A stretch of 64,000 bases of DNA from Leptospira sp. WS39.C2. GTDB lineage: Bacteria > Spirochaetota > Leptospiria > Leptospirales > Leptospiraceae. The stretch lies in assembly GCF_040833965.1 (NCBI RefSeq), contig NZ_CP162142.1, forward strand, positions 310,001-374,000, written 5' to 3'. The stretch's first letter is position 1. Each line of letters opens with the position of its first letter. A program made the translations under genes and the position numbers. Below, in pieces: positions 46,255 through 55,160 of the stretch. The notes under the pieces are model-generated. The model had not been told where the DNA came from. It worked only from the letters and a program-made list of their open reading frames with translations, and did no database searches.

Positions 46255-47922
46255 ATGTACTTACTACTTCCGGGGCGTCACCATCTCCTCACCAGGTACC
46301 AAAAAGAGTATTTACTCCAATTGGTAAAAAATGGACTCTCGGAAGCCTTGGATGTGTTTGGAAATCGATTATTGGTTTCCAAACACCCAACTGCCATCAT
46401 CTTTGCTGTTACATCAGCCAATCATAACAACACAAGACGTAATCCACTTTCCCTTTACCAAAGGGCAATGATGATTCAGGATTTTTCTAGGGAACTTTCC
46501 ATTCCTAGTTTTGTGATCCCCATCGATGATATTGGCCAGTCACCTAACTTTGCTTCGTATATTTTGAAAAAAATAGAAGTGGAAACAGAACTTAAACTGA
46601 AGTTAACAAAGGATAATACAATTGTTCTTTGTTCTACACCTGTTGCAAATTTGTATTTGGAACTTGGATTCAAAGTCCTTCCTGTGGAAAAAGTTCCGGG
46701 ACCCAAACTTGCTTTTTATGCAAAACTCCCTTGGGAGGAGTTGGAAAGTATTGTTTCCAAACGAAACAAGTCATTACAAAATTCACAGCAATCCAACTCC
46801 GAATTCCAAATAGGACAAACAAACAAAATTCAACCAAACCAAACAAATGACGATTTTAAAAATTTAGACCCAGCTTGCCTTAGGTTATGGAAAGACTATG
46901 GACTTTTTGAAAAAGTGGATATGTTATTTTCTGACACTCTCATTGGTGATGATGGGGACCTAACAGAATCAAGAGATTATAATACCTATGTCCGTGAGAT
47001 GGATGAAATCGCCGAACTCAAATTCCAAGAGACAAAACCATTCGTACAACCTGGTCGAATCGGAGACATTGGTTGTGCCGTTGGTTCATGGATCAAACTT
47101 GTTTGCCAGGATCCGAAGTATTTTGAATCGGATTTTTATGGAGTAGAAATCGCACGCCATCTTTATCAAATTTGTGAACAAAGAAAAGACAATGGTGAAT
47201 TTGTGAATCCTAATGTCTTTTTTTTACGTAAGAATGCAGTGAGTGGACTTGTATACCAGCCATTGAGTATGAATACAATTCATACCTCTTCTCTGACCCA
47301 TGAAATCGAGTCTTATGGAGGTCGCTCTCAACTTTTGGCCTTCCTCAAAAATCGGTATGAGGAACTTGTGATGGGAGGGGTTTGGATCAACCGAGATGTA
47401 GTGGGACCAAAAGACAAGGAAAGAGAAGTATTTGTTTGGATGGAAGAGGAATCAGGAACAAACCAAGGATTAGGACCTGAGAGTTTTCCTAGTTTGAAAG
47501 AATTCTTAGATTCTTTATCCACCAAAGATCGTTTTTTCCAATTCAAACATGACTTTCGTAAAGAAGAAGGTTATGTACTCAGGACTAGCCCCGTTTCCGT
47601 CGATGGTATAGAATACCACCGTATGAAACTCAAAGATATCTGTGAATATATCTCCAAAAAAGATTACACTGACAACTGGGAAAGTGAAATGCACGAATCT
47701 TTTTGTTTTTGGAGTTTAGATGATTGGAAACAATATTTAGAATCCATTGGATTCAAAATTTCCAATTTTTCCATGGATTATAGAAATGAGTGGCTCATAA
47801 AAAATCGATATGAGGGAAAGATTAAACTTTTTATTTCAAACAAATCAAACCCAACAAAATTTTCTGATTTTATACCTTATGATTTCCCAGTAACACATAT
47901 GCTGATGTTAGCGGAAAAATAA
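46255..47922 (+). CDS. NMNAT/NadM-like domain fused to a SAM-dependent methyltransferase
   Basis: This 555-residue protein has two domains. Residues 1-165 resemble NadM-type nucleotidyltransferases: PGRHHLLTRYQKEYL (6-20, in place of the H-x-G-H motif), TSANHNNTRRNPLSLYQR (53-70, like the family's GSAQ...NPFTxGER) and STPVANLYLELGFKV (127-141). The late SxTxxR motif is not seen, so catalysis is doubtful. A Gln/Asn-rich linker (~170-200) leads to a class I methyltransferase with motif I RIGDIGCAVGSWIKL (268-282). It starts six bases after the thiolase and ends exactly at the start of the exporter gene. The function is unknown; modification of the exported product is a guess. Confidence 0.75.
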   Translation: MYLLLPGRHHLLTRYQKEYLLQLVKNGLSEALDVFGNRLLVSKHPTAIIFAVTSANHNNTRRNPLSLYQRAMMIQDFSRELSIPSFVIPIDDIGQSPNFASYILKKIEVETELKLKLTKDNTIVLCSTPVANLYLELGFKVLPVEKVPGPKLAFYAKLPWEELESIVSKRNKSLQNSQQSNSEFQIGQTNKIQPNQTNDDFKNLDPACLRLWKDYGLFEKVDMLFSDTLIGDDGDLTESRDYNTYVREMDEIAELKFQETKPFVQPGRIGDIGCAVGSWIKLVCQDPKYFESDFYGVEIARHLYQICEQRKDNGEFVNPNVFFLRKNAVSGLVYQPLSMNTIHTSSLTHEIESYGGRSQLLAFLKNRYEELVMGGVWINRDVVGPKDKEREVFVWMEEESGTNQGLGPESFPSLKEFLDSLSTKDRFFQFKHDFRKEEGYVLRTSPVSVDGIEYHRMKLKDICEYISKKDYTDNWESEMHESFCFWSLDDWKQYLESIGFKISNFSMDYRNEWLIKNRYEGKIKLFISNKSNPTKFSDFIPYDFPVTHMLMLAEK

Positions 47923-50900
47923 ATGTTATCGGAAGTTAGGCGTAATCTCGACAAAATCCGCTCTGTTTTTAAATCCAATTATTTATTAGCTGAGTTAGAT
48001 GATTCAGAAAGAGAATCACTCATACCATATATAGAAGTGAAATTTGTTCGTATTGGACAAATTTTAATCAAAGCAAACCAAATGCCAGAGAACATTCATT
48101 TTGTACTCACGGGCAAATTTGGAATGAAACAAAACAAAGAAGACCTTCACTTGGGTAGGTATGCCTTTGTAGAGGAAGGAGAATCTATTGGCGAAAGGAT
48201 CACATTAACCAAAACTCCTTCAAAACATGATTATTATGCATTAGAACCTTCTATTGTTTTGTTATTACCTACATCTCGTTTTTTAAAGTTAGTTGATAAA
48301 CATCCAGAAATTGCAGAAAAAGCAAAACATCGCGAAGAGGAACAGGAAAAATTCCATTACGTCCGTAAATTAAGTTTTTTTGATGAATTATCACCAGAAG
48401 AAATCAAATCGATATTAAAATCGATTCAACTCATCAAAGTTCCTCAAGGTGAATTCATTTTTGTTGAAGGTGAAGAAGGAGAATCGGCTTATATTGTTCG
48501 TTCTGGTAAAATCCAGATTCGAACGGAGAATCCAAGAAAAATTATTTCGATCATGAAGTCAGGAGACATCCTCGGCGAAATTGCAATTTTCAAACAACAA
48601 AAACGTTTAGCTAGCGCAATCACAGCGGAAGATTCCGAGCTTTATCAAATTCCTGGAAATGTATTTAGAAAAGTAATAGGAGCAGAAAAAGGAAACAAAC
48701 TTGAAGAGATTGTTCAATCTCGGCTTTTACGATATTCAACTTATAAATCAAAAGAAAAAGAAGAAAATTCAATTCGCCCTTTTATTTCAAAACGTTTTGA
48801 ATTCAAAAAACCAACAAAATCGATACTCATAGAACAAGTCACAACAGATCAAATGAGTCTTGTTGGACTAGTGAGTTCTGAACTTGCTTTACGTGTATTT
48901 GACAAACCACTTCCTTCCAATTGGAAAATAAGAATTAAAAATGAACTGAATCGGAATAGTATTCCAGGTATATTTGAACTTGCGATCGAATTAGAGAAAC
49001 TTGGTTTTTTGACTAAACAACTCCAAATATCATTTCAAGAATTGCCAACATTAGAAAATCCAGTCTTCATTACGGATGAGGAAAACATTCCTTGTTTATT
49101 GTATTTGGTTGATTTAGAATTGGATGCTGTTTTGATTTCTCATCCGATCAGAGGTGTTTATGAAATATCTATTTCTCAATTTTTGAAATTGTGGGATGGA
49201 GTGATCTTACAATTTTCTTTAGCACCGAATAGTTTATCTCAAGAAGTTAGTTTAATTAGTTTTTTTAAAGAACTAAGGATGTTGTTTAGTCCCAAACAAA
49301 AAGAAATTCGTTGGGTGATGGTTGCAACATTTTTCTCTGCTATCCTTTCATTGTCCTTACCTTACTTAATACGTGAGATCGTAGACCATGTTTTGGTTTT
49401 TTCTGATCGAAATTTTTTGTTTACTATAGTATTCGGAGTTATCCTTTCTGTGTCATTCCAAACGATGTTTTCTCTCTTTCGAAATTTGATTTCGATTGGT
49501 CTTATGCAAAACTTGGAATACAATTATTTCGTCAGATTTTTCCAACACATTCTAAACTTAACATTACCAGAGTTTCGCAGATTTGAAACTGGAGATTTTA
49601 CGCAAAGGTTGAAGGAAAACCAAAGAATATTAGAAATCACACAACGATCTGGATTGTTTTTAATTTTAGATCTGATCACATTGCCGATTTATCTAATCAT
49701 ATTATTTCGGTTAGATGGAGGATTGTCATTTGTTGGATTATTTTTCTTAATTATTTATGCGATTGTTGTGGTTCGATCCAGTACCAAAATTAAAAAATTA
49801 CAAAAACATAGTTTTGAATCCAAAAAAAAGACAACATCCTTTTTTCTCTCGTTATTTTCCGGAATACAATTGATTAAAGCTTCCTCCATAGAAAGTCGAT
49901 ATCTCGCGAAAGGATTGAATGAAATTGCAAGGACAATCTTAACAAACTTACGTGTTGGAAAAAGAGTTCATATATTAGAGTTAATCAGTAAGTTTTTTGA
50001 ACAAATAGGTTTTATAGCGGTTGTTAGTTTTGGAGTTAGTAAGGTATTAAACGAAACACTGACATTGGGTAGTTTTTTAGGTTTTTTAATTTTATACTCG
50101 CTGCTTATGGAGCCAATCGTTCGATTGTGCCACTTGTATGAAGATTTGAGTGAACTCAGAGAATCTCGTATGAGACTTACAGAAATATATTCTTTACCAG
50201 GTGAAATAGTTAGTTTACGGCCGTTTGGTGAACTTCCTAGGCTTACTGGAAAAATTAAATTAGATAATATTAGTTTTCGTTATTCGGAAGGTTCCCCTGA
50301 AATTTTAAAAGATATTAATTTAGAAATTGAAGCAGGTGAAAAAATCGCCATTGTTGGGCGTAGTGGATGTGGAAAATCGACACTCATGCGAATTCTTATG
50401 GGAACTCTTACTCCTTCTAAAGGAAAAGTTTTTGTGGATTCTTTTGACCTATCAACACTTGATCCTGAAGAAGTAAGAATTCAATTTGGGGCAGTAGAAC
50501 AACATCCCATTTTATTTTCTGGAACAATCACTGAAAACTTATCTAAAAAAAATCCATCTCTTCCCATGGAATCAATATTAGCCGGTGCTAAATTGGCATC
50601 AGTAGATCAATTTGTGGAACGTTTTCCGATGCAATATGAAACGAAAATTGGTGAATCTGGAGTTGGATTGTCTGGTGGTCAAAAACAAAGACTCGCAATC
50701 GCAAGAGCACTCGTCACAAACCCTAGTATTTTATTTTTAGATGAACCTACATCTGCATTAGATTCGGAAACGGAAGCTCATATACAATCACAGTGGGAAA
50801 CTGTATTTTTGGATCGAACTGTCATTCAAATTTCACACAGATTACACAGTACAGTAAGCGCTGATAAAATCATCGTTTTAGAAGAAGGACGAATTGTTGA

Positions 50901-50988
50901 AATGGGAACACATGCTGAACTCATCCAAACAAAAGGTTATTACTATCATTTGTTTCCTACCTTAACCGAAGAGGAAAGTCATGTTTAA
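47923..50988 (+). CDS. ABC exporter with two cNMP-binding-type domains and degenerate C39-like domain (first)
   Basis: This 1021-residue protein contains, in order, two cyclic-nucleotide-binding-fold domains (~18-130, ~150-255), a C39-peptidase-like domain (~285-425), a six-helix exporter membrane domain (~455-745) and an ATPase domain (~780-1015). The second sensor domain keeps a GEIAI...KRLASA phosphate cassette, so it may bind a ligand. The C39-like domain lacks the catalytic Cys (EQVTTDQMSLVG) and reads SHPIRG for DPxxG, so it should bind and not cut substrate. The ATPase has GRSGCGKSTL, LSGGQKQRL and LFLDEPTSALD. It abuts the methyltransferase fusion and overlaps the HlyD gene by eight bases. 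Confidence 0.9.
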   Translation: MLSEVRRNLDKIRSVFKSNYLLAELDDSERESLIPYIEVKFVRIGQILIKANQMPENIHFVLTGKFGMKQNKEDLHLGRYAFVEEGESIGERITLTKTPSKHDYYALEPSIVLLLPTSRFLKLVDKHPEIAEKAKHREEEQEKFHYVRKLSFFDELSPEEIKSILKSIQLIKVPQGEFIFVEGEEGESAYIVRSGKIQIRTENPRKIISIMKSGDILGEIAIFKQQKRLASAITAEDSELYQIPGNVFRKVIGAEKGNKLEEIVQSRLLRYSTYKSKEKEENSIRPFISKRFEFKKPTKSILIEQVTTDQMSLVGLVSSELALRVFDKPLPSNWKIRIKNELNRNSIPGIFELAIELEKLGFLTKQLQISFQELPTLENPVFITDEENIPCLLYLVDLELDAVLISHPIRGVYEISISQFLKLWDGVILQFSLAPNSLSQEVSLISFFKELRMLFSPKQKEIRWVMVATFFSAILSLSLPYLIREIVDHVLVFSDRNFLFTIVFGVILSVSFQTMFSLFRNLISIGLMQNLEYNYFVRFFQHILNLTLPEFRRFETGDFTQRLKENQRILEITQRSGLFLILDLITLPIYLIILFRLDGGLSFVGLFFLIIYAIVVVRSSTKIKKLQKHSFESKKKTTSFFLSLFSGIQLIKASSIESRYLAKGLNEIARTILTNLRVGKRVHILELISKFFEQIGFIAVVSFGVSKVLNETLTLGSFLGFLILYSLLMEPIVRLCHLYEDLSELRESRMRLTEIYSLPGEIVSLRPFGELPRLTGKIKLDNISFRYSEGSPEILKDINLEIEAGEKIAIVGRSGCGKSTLMRILMGTLTPSKGKVFVDSFDLSTLDPEEVRIQFGAVEQHPILFSGTITENLSKKNPSLPMESILAGAKLASVDQFVERFPMQYETKIGESGVGLSGGQKQRLAIARALVTNPSILFLDEPTSALDSETEAHIQSQWETVFLDRTVIQISHRLHSTVSADKIIVLEEGRIVEMGTHAELIQTKGYYYHLFPTLTEEESHV

Positions 50989-52084
50989 AAAATTTAAAAA
51001 CATAAGAGAAACCGATTCGAACTGGGAATCAAGACATTCAGCATCATATTATGATGAACTACTCAAACATCCTGCACCTAATTGGGAGAAGAAGGGTATT
51101 TATCTAATCGCATTTTTTTTCTTCTGTTTTGTTTTGTTTTTGGTGATTGGTCGTGTAGATGTTGTTGTCCAAGCAAATGGAATGATACGTCCCAAAGGAA
51201 ATTACCATGTTGTTGAAGCATTAGAAACTGGCACATTAACAAACTTATATGTTAAATCTGGTGATTTTTTGAAAAAAGGAGATCCTATTATGGAATTGGA
51301 ATTCTCCGAACAACAAATTGAATTATCAAAAGATACAAACAACTTAGAGTATGAGGAAAAAAAATTACAAAGACTCATTCGAAATAAAAGAGAAGCAGAG
51401 AAAATTTTAAAAAATCTTTCCTATAACTTGGAAAACAATTCAGGTTCCTCTTTATCGGGAGGAGTATTAAGTAAGTTTGTTAGTTTGAAAAAAGCTTATA
51501 TGGATTTTCAAAATGGTGTGGGAGCTAAATTCATATATGATCAAAGTTTATTAGAATTTAATGAAGAGTTTGGAAATCTTAAAGATGAAATCCAACGAGA
51601 AGAGAACATTATTGCAAGTTTACGTGGTGATACAAAATTAAAAAAGGAACGCGTTGCCAATGCTGTGATTCGAATGCCATTTTCTGGAGTCATTGGAGAA
51701 TTGGCAGTGAATAACGTCGGCCAAAATATCATCCGAGGGCAAACAGTTGCATCTCTAATGGAAAAAGGGCAACCATTAGAAGCGATTGTTGAAGTGAATA
51801 ATAAAGACATTGGAGCTGTGAAAATTGGATTATCCGCTGTCATAAAAGTAAAGGCATTTCATCAAAATGATTTTGGTGTTGTAGAAGGAACTGTTTCTCA
51901 AATCATACCGAATACAAAAGATAAGGATTCATTTTCTGTTATTCTAATCTTGGGTACACAAGATCTTAATCAAGATGGAAAACAATTCCAACTTTTTCCC
52001 GGATTAAAAGTAATCGCGGATATTGTCATCGATAGGAAGAATATTTACCAAATTTTATTCAGATATGCTGATCCAAGGAATTAG
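50981..52084 (+). CDS. HlyD-type membrane fusion protein
   Basis: This 367-residue adaptor links inner-membrane exporters to the outer-membrane channel. It has a cytoplasmic N-terminus, one transmembrane helix (~43-64, YLIAFFFFCFVLFLVIG), a lipoyl-like half (VDVVVQANGMIRPKGNYHVV, LYVKSGDFLKKGDPIMELE), a coiled-coil hairpin (~110-225) and the beta-barrel second half (RMPFSGVIGELAVNNVGQ). It is shorter than HlyD of E. coli because the hairpin is shorter. It lies between the two ABC exporter genes, overlapping the first by eight bases and two bases before the second. Confidence 0.92.
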   Translation: MFKKFKNIRETDSNWESRHSASYYDELLKHPAPNWEKKGIYLIAFFFFCFVLFLVIGRVDVVVQANGMIRPKGNYHVVEALETGTLTNLYVKSGDFLKKGDPIMELEFSEQQIELSKDTNNLEYEEKKLQRLIRNKREAEKILKNLSYNLENNSGSSLSGGVLSKFVSLKKAYMDFQNGVGAKFIYDQSLLEFNEEFGNLKDEIQREENIIASLRGDTKLKKERVANAVIRMPFSGVIGELAVNNVGQNIIRGQTVASLMEKGQPLEAIVEVNNKDIGAVKIGLSAVIKVKAFHQNDFGVVEGTVSQIIPNTKDKDSFSVILILGTQDLNQDGKQFQLFPGLKVIADIVIDRKNIYQILFRYADPRN

Positions 52085-52086
52085 AT

Positions 52087-55000
52087 TTGAAACGTAAGTT
52101 TGCAGATATTTTTGATTTAATCAAAGAAGATATTTTTTTATCACAATTATCTTCTTCTGATCAAAAGAAAATAATTTCTTTATTTGAATTTAGATCGCTC
52201 GTTGCAGGAGATAAATTTGGTGCAAGTGAAACTGATCCGACACCAATTTTGATATTGGAAACCGGAAGGATTCAGATCAAATTAAAGATCAATCAAACTG
52301 AATTATTGATAAAAACTCTTAAAGAAGAATCTTTATATGGAATACCAGAATATAGTACAGACTCTTTAAATAAAAATTTATACTACGTTGAAGAAAATTC
52401 AAAGGTTCTTACATTACCAACTGTAACATTTTCAAAATTTATCCAATCTGATATAAAAAGAAAAAAACTTTGGGAAGAATATAGAGAAAATGTACAATTA
52501 AGAGATGAACTCAGAATCCATCCATATTTTCGTAAACTTTCTAATTCAGAAATCCAAGAACTTTCGAAACTACTCACCAAAAGAAAAGTAAATTCAGGAC
52601 AAATTTTAATTAAGGAAGGTACTAAAAGTTCATCCTTGTTTTTTATAAAATCAGGAAAGTTTAAAGTTACAAAATCAACTTGGCAAAAAGATTATTTTTC
52701 CTATGTTGAAGCCGGTTCCGTTCTTGGTGAAATGGGAGTATTAGAAAAAAAAGTAAGAAATGCAACTGTTACCGCTGTGGAAGATAGTTTTGTTTACGAA
52801 CTTTCTTCAAAAAGTGCGGAACAACTTTTTAAAAAATCTGAAAGTTTATTGATCACGATTCGCTCAATAATGAGTGAAAGGAAATTAAATTTAGGTGAAA
52901 AGACAAATGATGATGAATATGAACTAACGAATGTTTACGAAGAAGATAAATTTCATTTTTTACCAAAGTTGAAGTTTTCACCACCAATTCGAAATCAAAT
53001 TTCGTTTCCATTTTTATTCCAAGACGGAAAATCACAATCTGGCGATGTATGTCGAAAAATGATTCTGAAATATTGGGGTTATTCATTCGCAGATTACGAC
53101 TCTGATCCATTGTTTCCCGATTTTGATCCCGATATTTTACCATTTCATTGGAAACAATGTTTTGGTGAAGAAAAGGGAGATTGTTATTTCATAAACTGGC
53201 GAGAACATGAAACTGAAATCAATGCCAATCCTTCAATTATATTTTTAGAAAATTCAAAGTATGTCATTGTTAAACAAATTGGAAAAAAATATGTAACGAT
53301 TCTTGATCCTGAAATAGGTGAAGTAGAACTCCATCGGGAAGAATGGGAAAAAAAATCCTCAGGCATAGTCATTTACTTTGTACCAAAACAGATACCCAAT
53401 CATAGGTGGGAATGGAAAAGCAGATTTTTTGCAGGTATCAGTGAATATTTTTTACCGGCAATTCAATATTTAAAAGCTGGGATTCTTGCGAGTTTTGTTT
53501 TAAAGGGATTAGAAGTATTTATTCCACTGGTTAATTTGTATTTAATCGATGCTGTATTGTTACAAGAAAGTCGTGATTTTTTTCTACCAGTGATTGTTTC
53601 AGTCGTTATATTGAGTTTGGCACAATCGTTTTTGGGTTATTTTAGATCCAATGTCATTTTTTTTACTAGTAACCGTGTTAACCAAACAATTGCAATACGG
53701 TTTTTGGTGAAATTAATCTCACTGCCAATTTCTTTTTTTGAAAGGAATCGAAAAGGTGAGATCTTAAATCGTTGGGAGGAAATTGAATCAGTTATTTTGT
53801 TTTTTTCAGACCAAGGAGCAATGAAAATCTTTGATTTGTTATTTAGTTCTTTGGTATTTATTTTATTTTTATTTTTATCTCCGATTCTATTGCTCATTAT
53901 TTTATTATTCATTGTTCCTGAACTATTAGTTTTACGTTTCTTATCTCCAAAAATTATAGAAGAGACAAAAAAAGAAACTTTAAAACGTGCAGAAACGTTA
54001 AGTTATTTTATCGAATCAATACATGGTTTTGAAACGATTAAAAATTTAGGGGCTACATATTCACATCGTTGGGATTTTGAAAAGAGATTAACTTCGCAAT
54101 TGAATTCGGAAGGTAAAAAACAATTTTATGCAAACTTGCTTTCTACCAACACAGAATTTTTTAAACAAATCACAATTGTAGTAACACTATTAGTTGGAAG
54201 TTTATTGATATTAAATGATCAGTTAACATTAGGAACTTTATATGCAATTGTTGGTCTAATTACATATATTAGAACTCCCTTAATTTCCTTGTATGAAGAT
54301 TTTTTGAAATTCCAAAAAGCCAACGTTGCATGGAATCGTTTGCGAAGTTTTGAATCTTTGGATAGTGAAATATCCGATAAGGACAACTTATTCAAAGTAG
54401 ATTTACCCGAAGTTAAAGGGAATATCGAATTAAGAAATCTGAATTTTGCTTACGATAGTCAAAAACCAGAATCTGGTATACGAAATTTATCACTCAAAAT
54501 ACAAGCTGGGAAAAAAGTTGCTTTTGTTGGGCGAAGTGGAAGTGGAAAATCAACTATCATAAAACTTTTGTTAGGATTGTATAATCCATCACAAGGTGAA
54601 ATTTTAATAGATGATATCCCTCTCAACGAAATTTGGTTACCTAGTTTACGAACCAAAATTGGAGTTTGTTTCCAAGAGAATCCTTTTATATCAGGTACGG
54701 TTCGTGAAAACATATCTATTACAAAACCTGAAGCCACATTGAGTGAAGTAGTGGAAGCATCAAAACTTGCCTGTATCCACGATGATATAGTGAAGTTACC
54801 TCTGGGATATGATACCGAATTTTCTGACCGTGGTTTTTTATTCTCAGGTGGTCAAAAACAGAGAATATCTCTTGCGAGATTATTTTTACAAAGACCTAAT
54901 TTATTACTCCTCGACGAACCCACTGCATCTTTAGACAAAGAAACGGAACTCCGTATTTTGTCACATATCAGTTCTGTTTTTGCAAATGCTACGATTGTCA

Positions 55001-55152
55001 CGGTGGCCCACAGATTAGATACAATCCGCCATTATGATCAAATTTTTGTCCTCGAACGAGGGAAATTGGATTCGAAGGGGAACCATAGAGAGTTACTTTC
55101 TCGGGGTGGAATCTACCAATTACTTCATTCCAAACAAGAAGCAATCCGATAA
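52087..55152 (+). CDS. ABC exporter with two cNMP-binding-type domains and degenerate C39-like domain (second)
   Basis: This is again 1021 residues and has the same layout as the first exporter, but the sequence is clearly divergent. The first sensor domain (~15-125) is degenerate. The second (~145-255) keeps a good cassette (LGEMGVLEKKVRNATV). The C39-like region reads SQSGDVCRKMILKYWGYSF: the catalytic Cys position is Ser, and the usual His is replaced in SKYVIVKQIG, while the Asp (ILDPEIGE) remains. The ATPase has GRSGSGKST, FSGGQKQRIS and LLLDEPTASLD. The start is TTG 52087. The TolC-like gene follows after eight bases. The two exporters may form a heterodimer. Confidence 0.9.
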   Translation: MKRKFADIFDLIKEDIFLSQLSSSDQKKIISLFEFRSLVAGDKFGASETDPTPILILETGRIQIKLKINQTELLIKTLKEESLYGIPEYSTDSLNKNLYYVEENSKVLTLPTVTFSKFIQSDIKRKKLWEEYRENVQLRDELRIHPYFRKLSNSEIQELSKLLTKRKVNSGQILIKEGTKSSSLFFIKSGKFKVTKSTWQKDYFSYVEAGSVLGEMGVLEKKVRNATVTAVEDSFVYELSSKSAEQLFKKSESLLITIRSIMSERKLNLGEKTNDDEYELTNVYEEDKFHFLPKLKFSPPIRNQISFPFLFQDGKSQSGDVCRKMILKYWGYSFADYDSDPLFPDFDPDILPFHWKQCFGEEKGDCYFINWREHETEINANPSIIFLENSKYVIVKQIGKKYVTILDPEIGEVELHREEWEKKSSGIVIYFVPKQIPNHRWEWKSRFFAGISEYFLPAIQYLKAGILASFVLKGLEVFIPLVNLYLIDAVLLQESRDFFLPVIVSVVILSLAQSFLGYFRSNVIFFTSNRVNQTIAIRFLVKLISLPISFFERNRKGEILNRWEEIESVILFFSDQGAMKIFDLLFSSLVFILFLFLSPILLLIILLFIVPELLVLRFLSPKIIEETKKETLKRAETLSYFIESIHGFETIKNLGATYSHRWDFEKRLTSQLNSEGKKQFYANLLSTNTEFFKQITIVVTLLVGSLLILNDQLTLGTLYAIVGLITYIRTPLISLYEDFLKFQKANVAWNRLRSFESLDSEISDKDNLFKVDLPEVKGNIELRNLNFAYDSQKPESGIRNLSLKIQAGKKVAFVGRSGSGKSTIIKLLLGLYNPSQGEILIDDIPLNEIWLPSLRTKIGVCFQENPFISGTVRENISITKPEATLSEVVEASKLACIHDDIVKLPLGYDTEFSDRGFLFSGGQKQRISLARLFLQRPNLLLLDEPTASLDKETELRILSHISSVFANATIVTVAHRLDTIRHYDQIFVLERGKLDSKGNHRELLSRGGIYQLLHSKQEAIR

Positions 55153-55160
55153 TTCAATTA

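Noticed and set aside
46800..46850. Asn/Gln-rich repeat-like stretch in the NMNAT-like/methyltransferase gene
   Set aside because: It is a low-complexity interdomain linker and not a tandem DNA repeat or an RTX-type substrate region.
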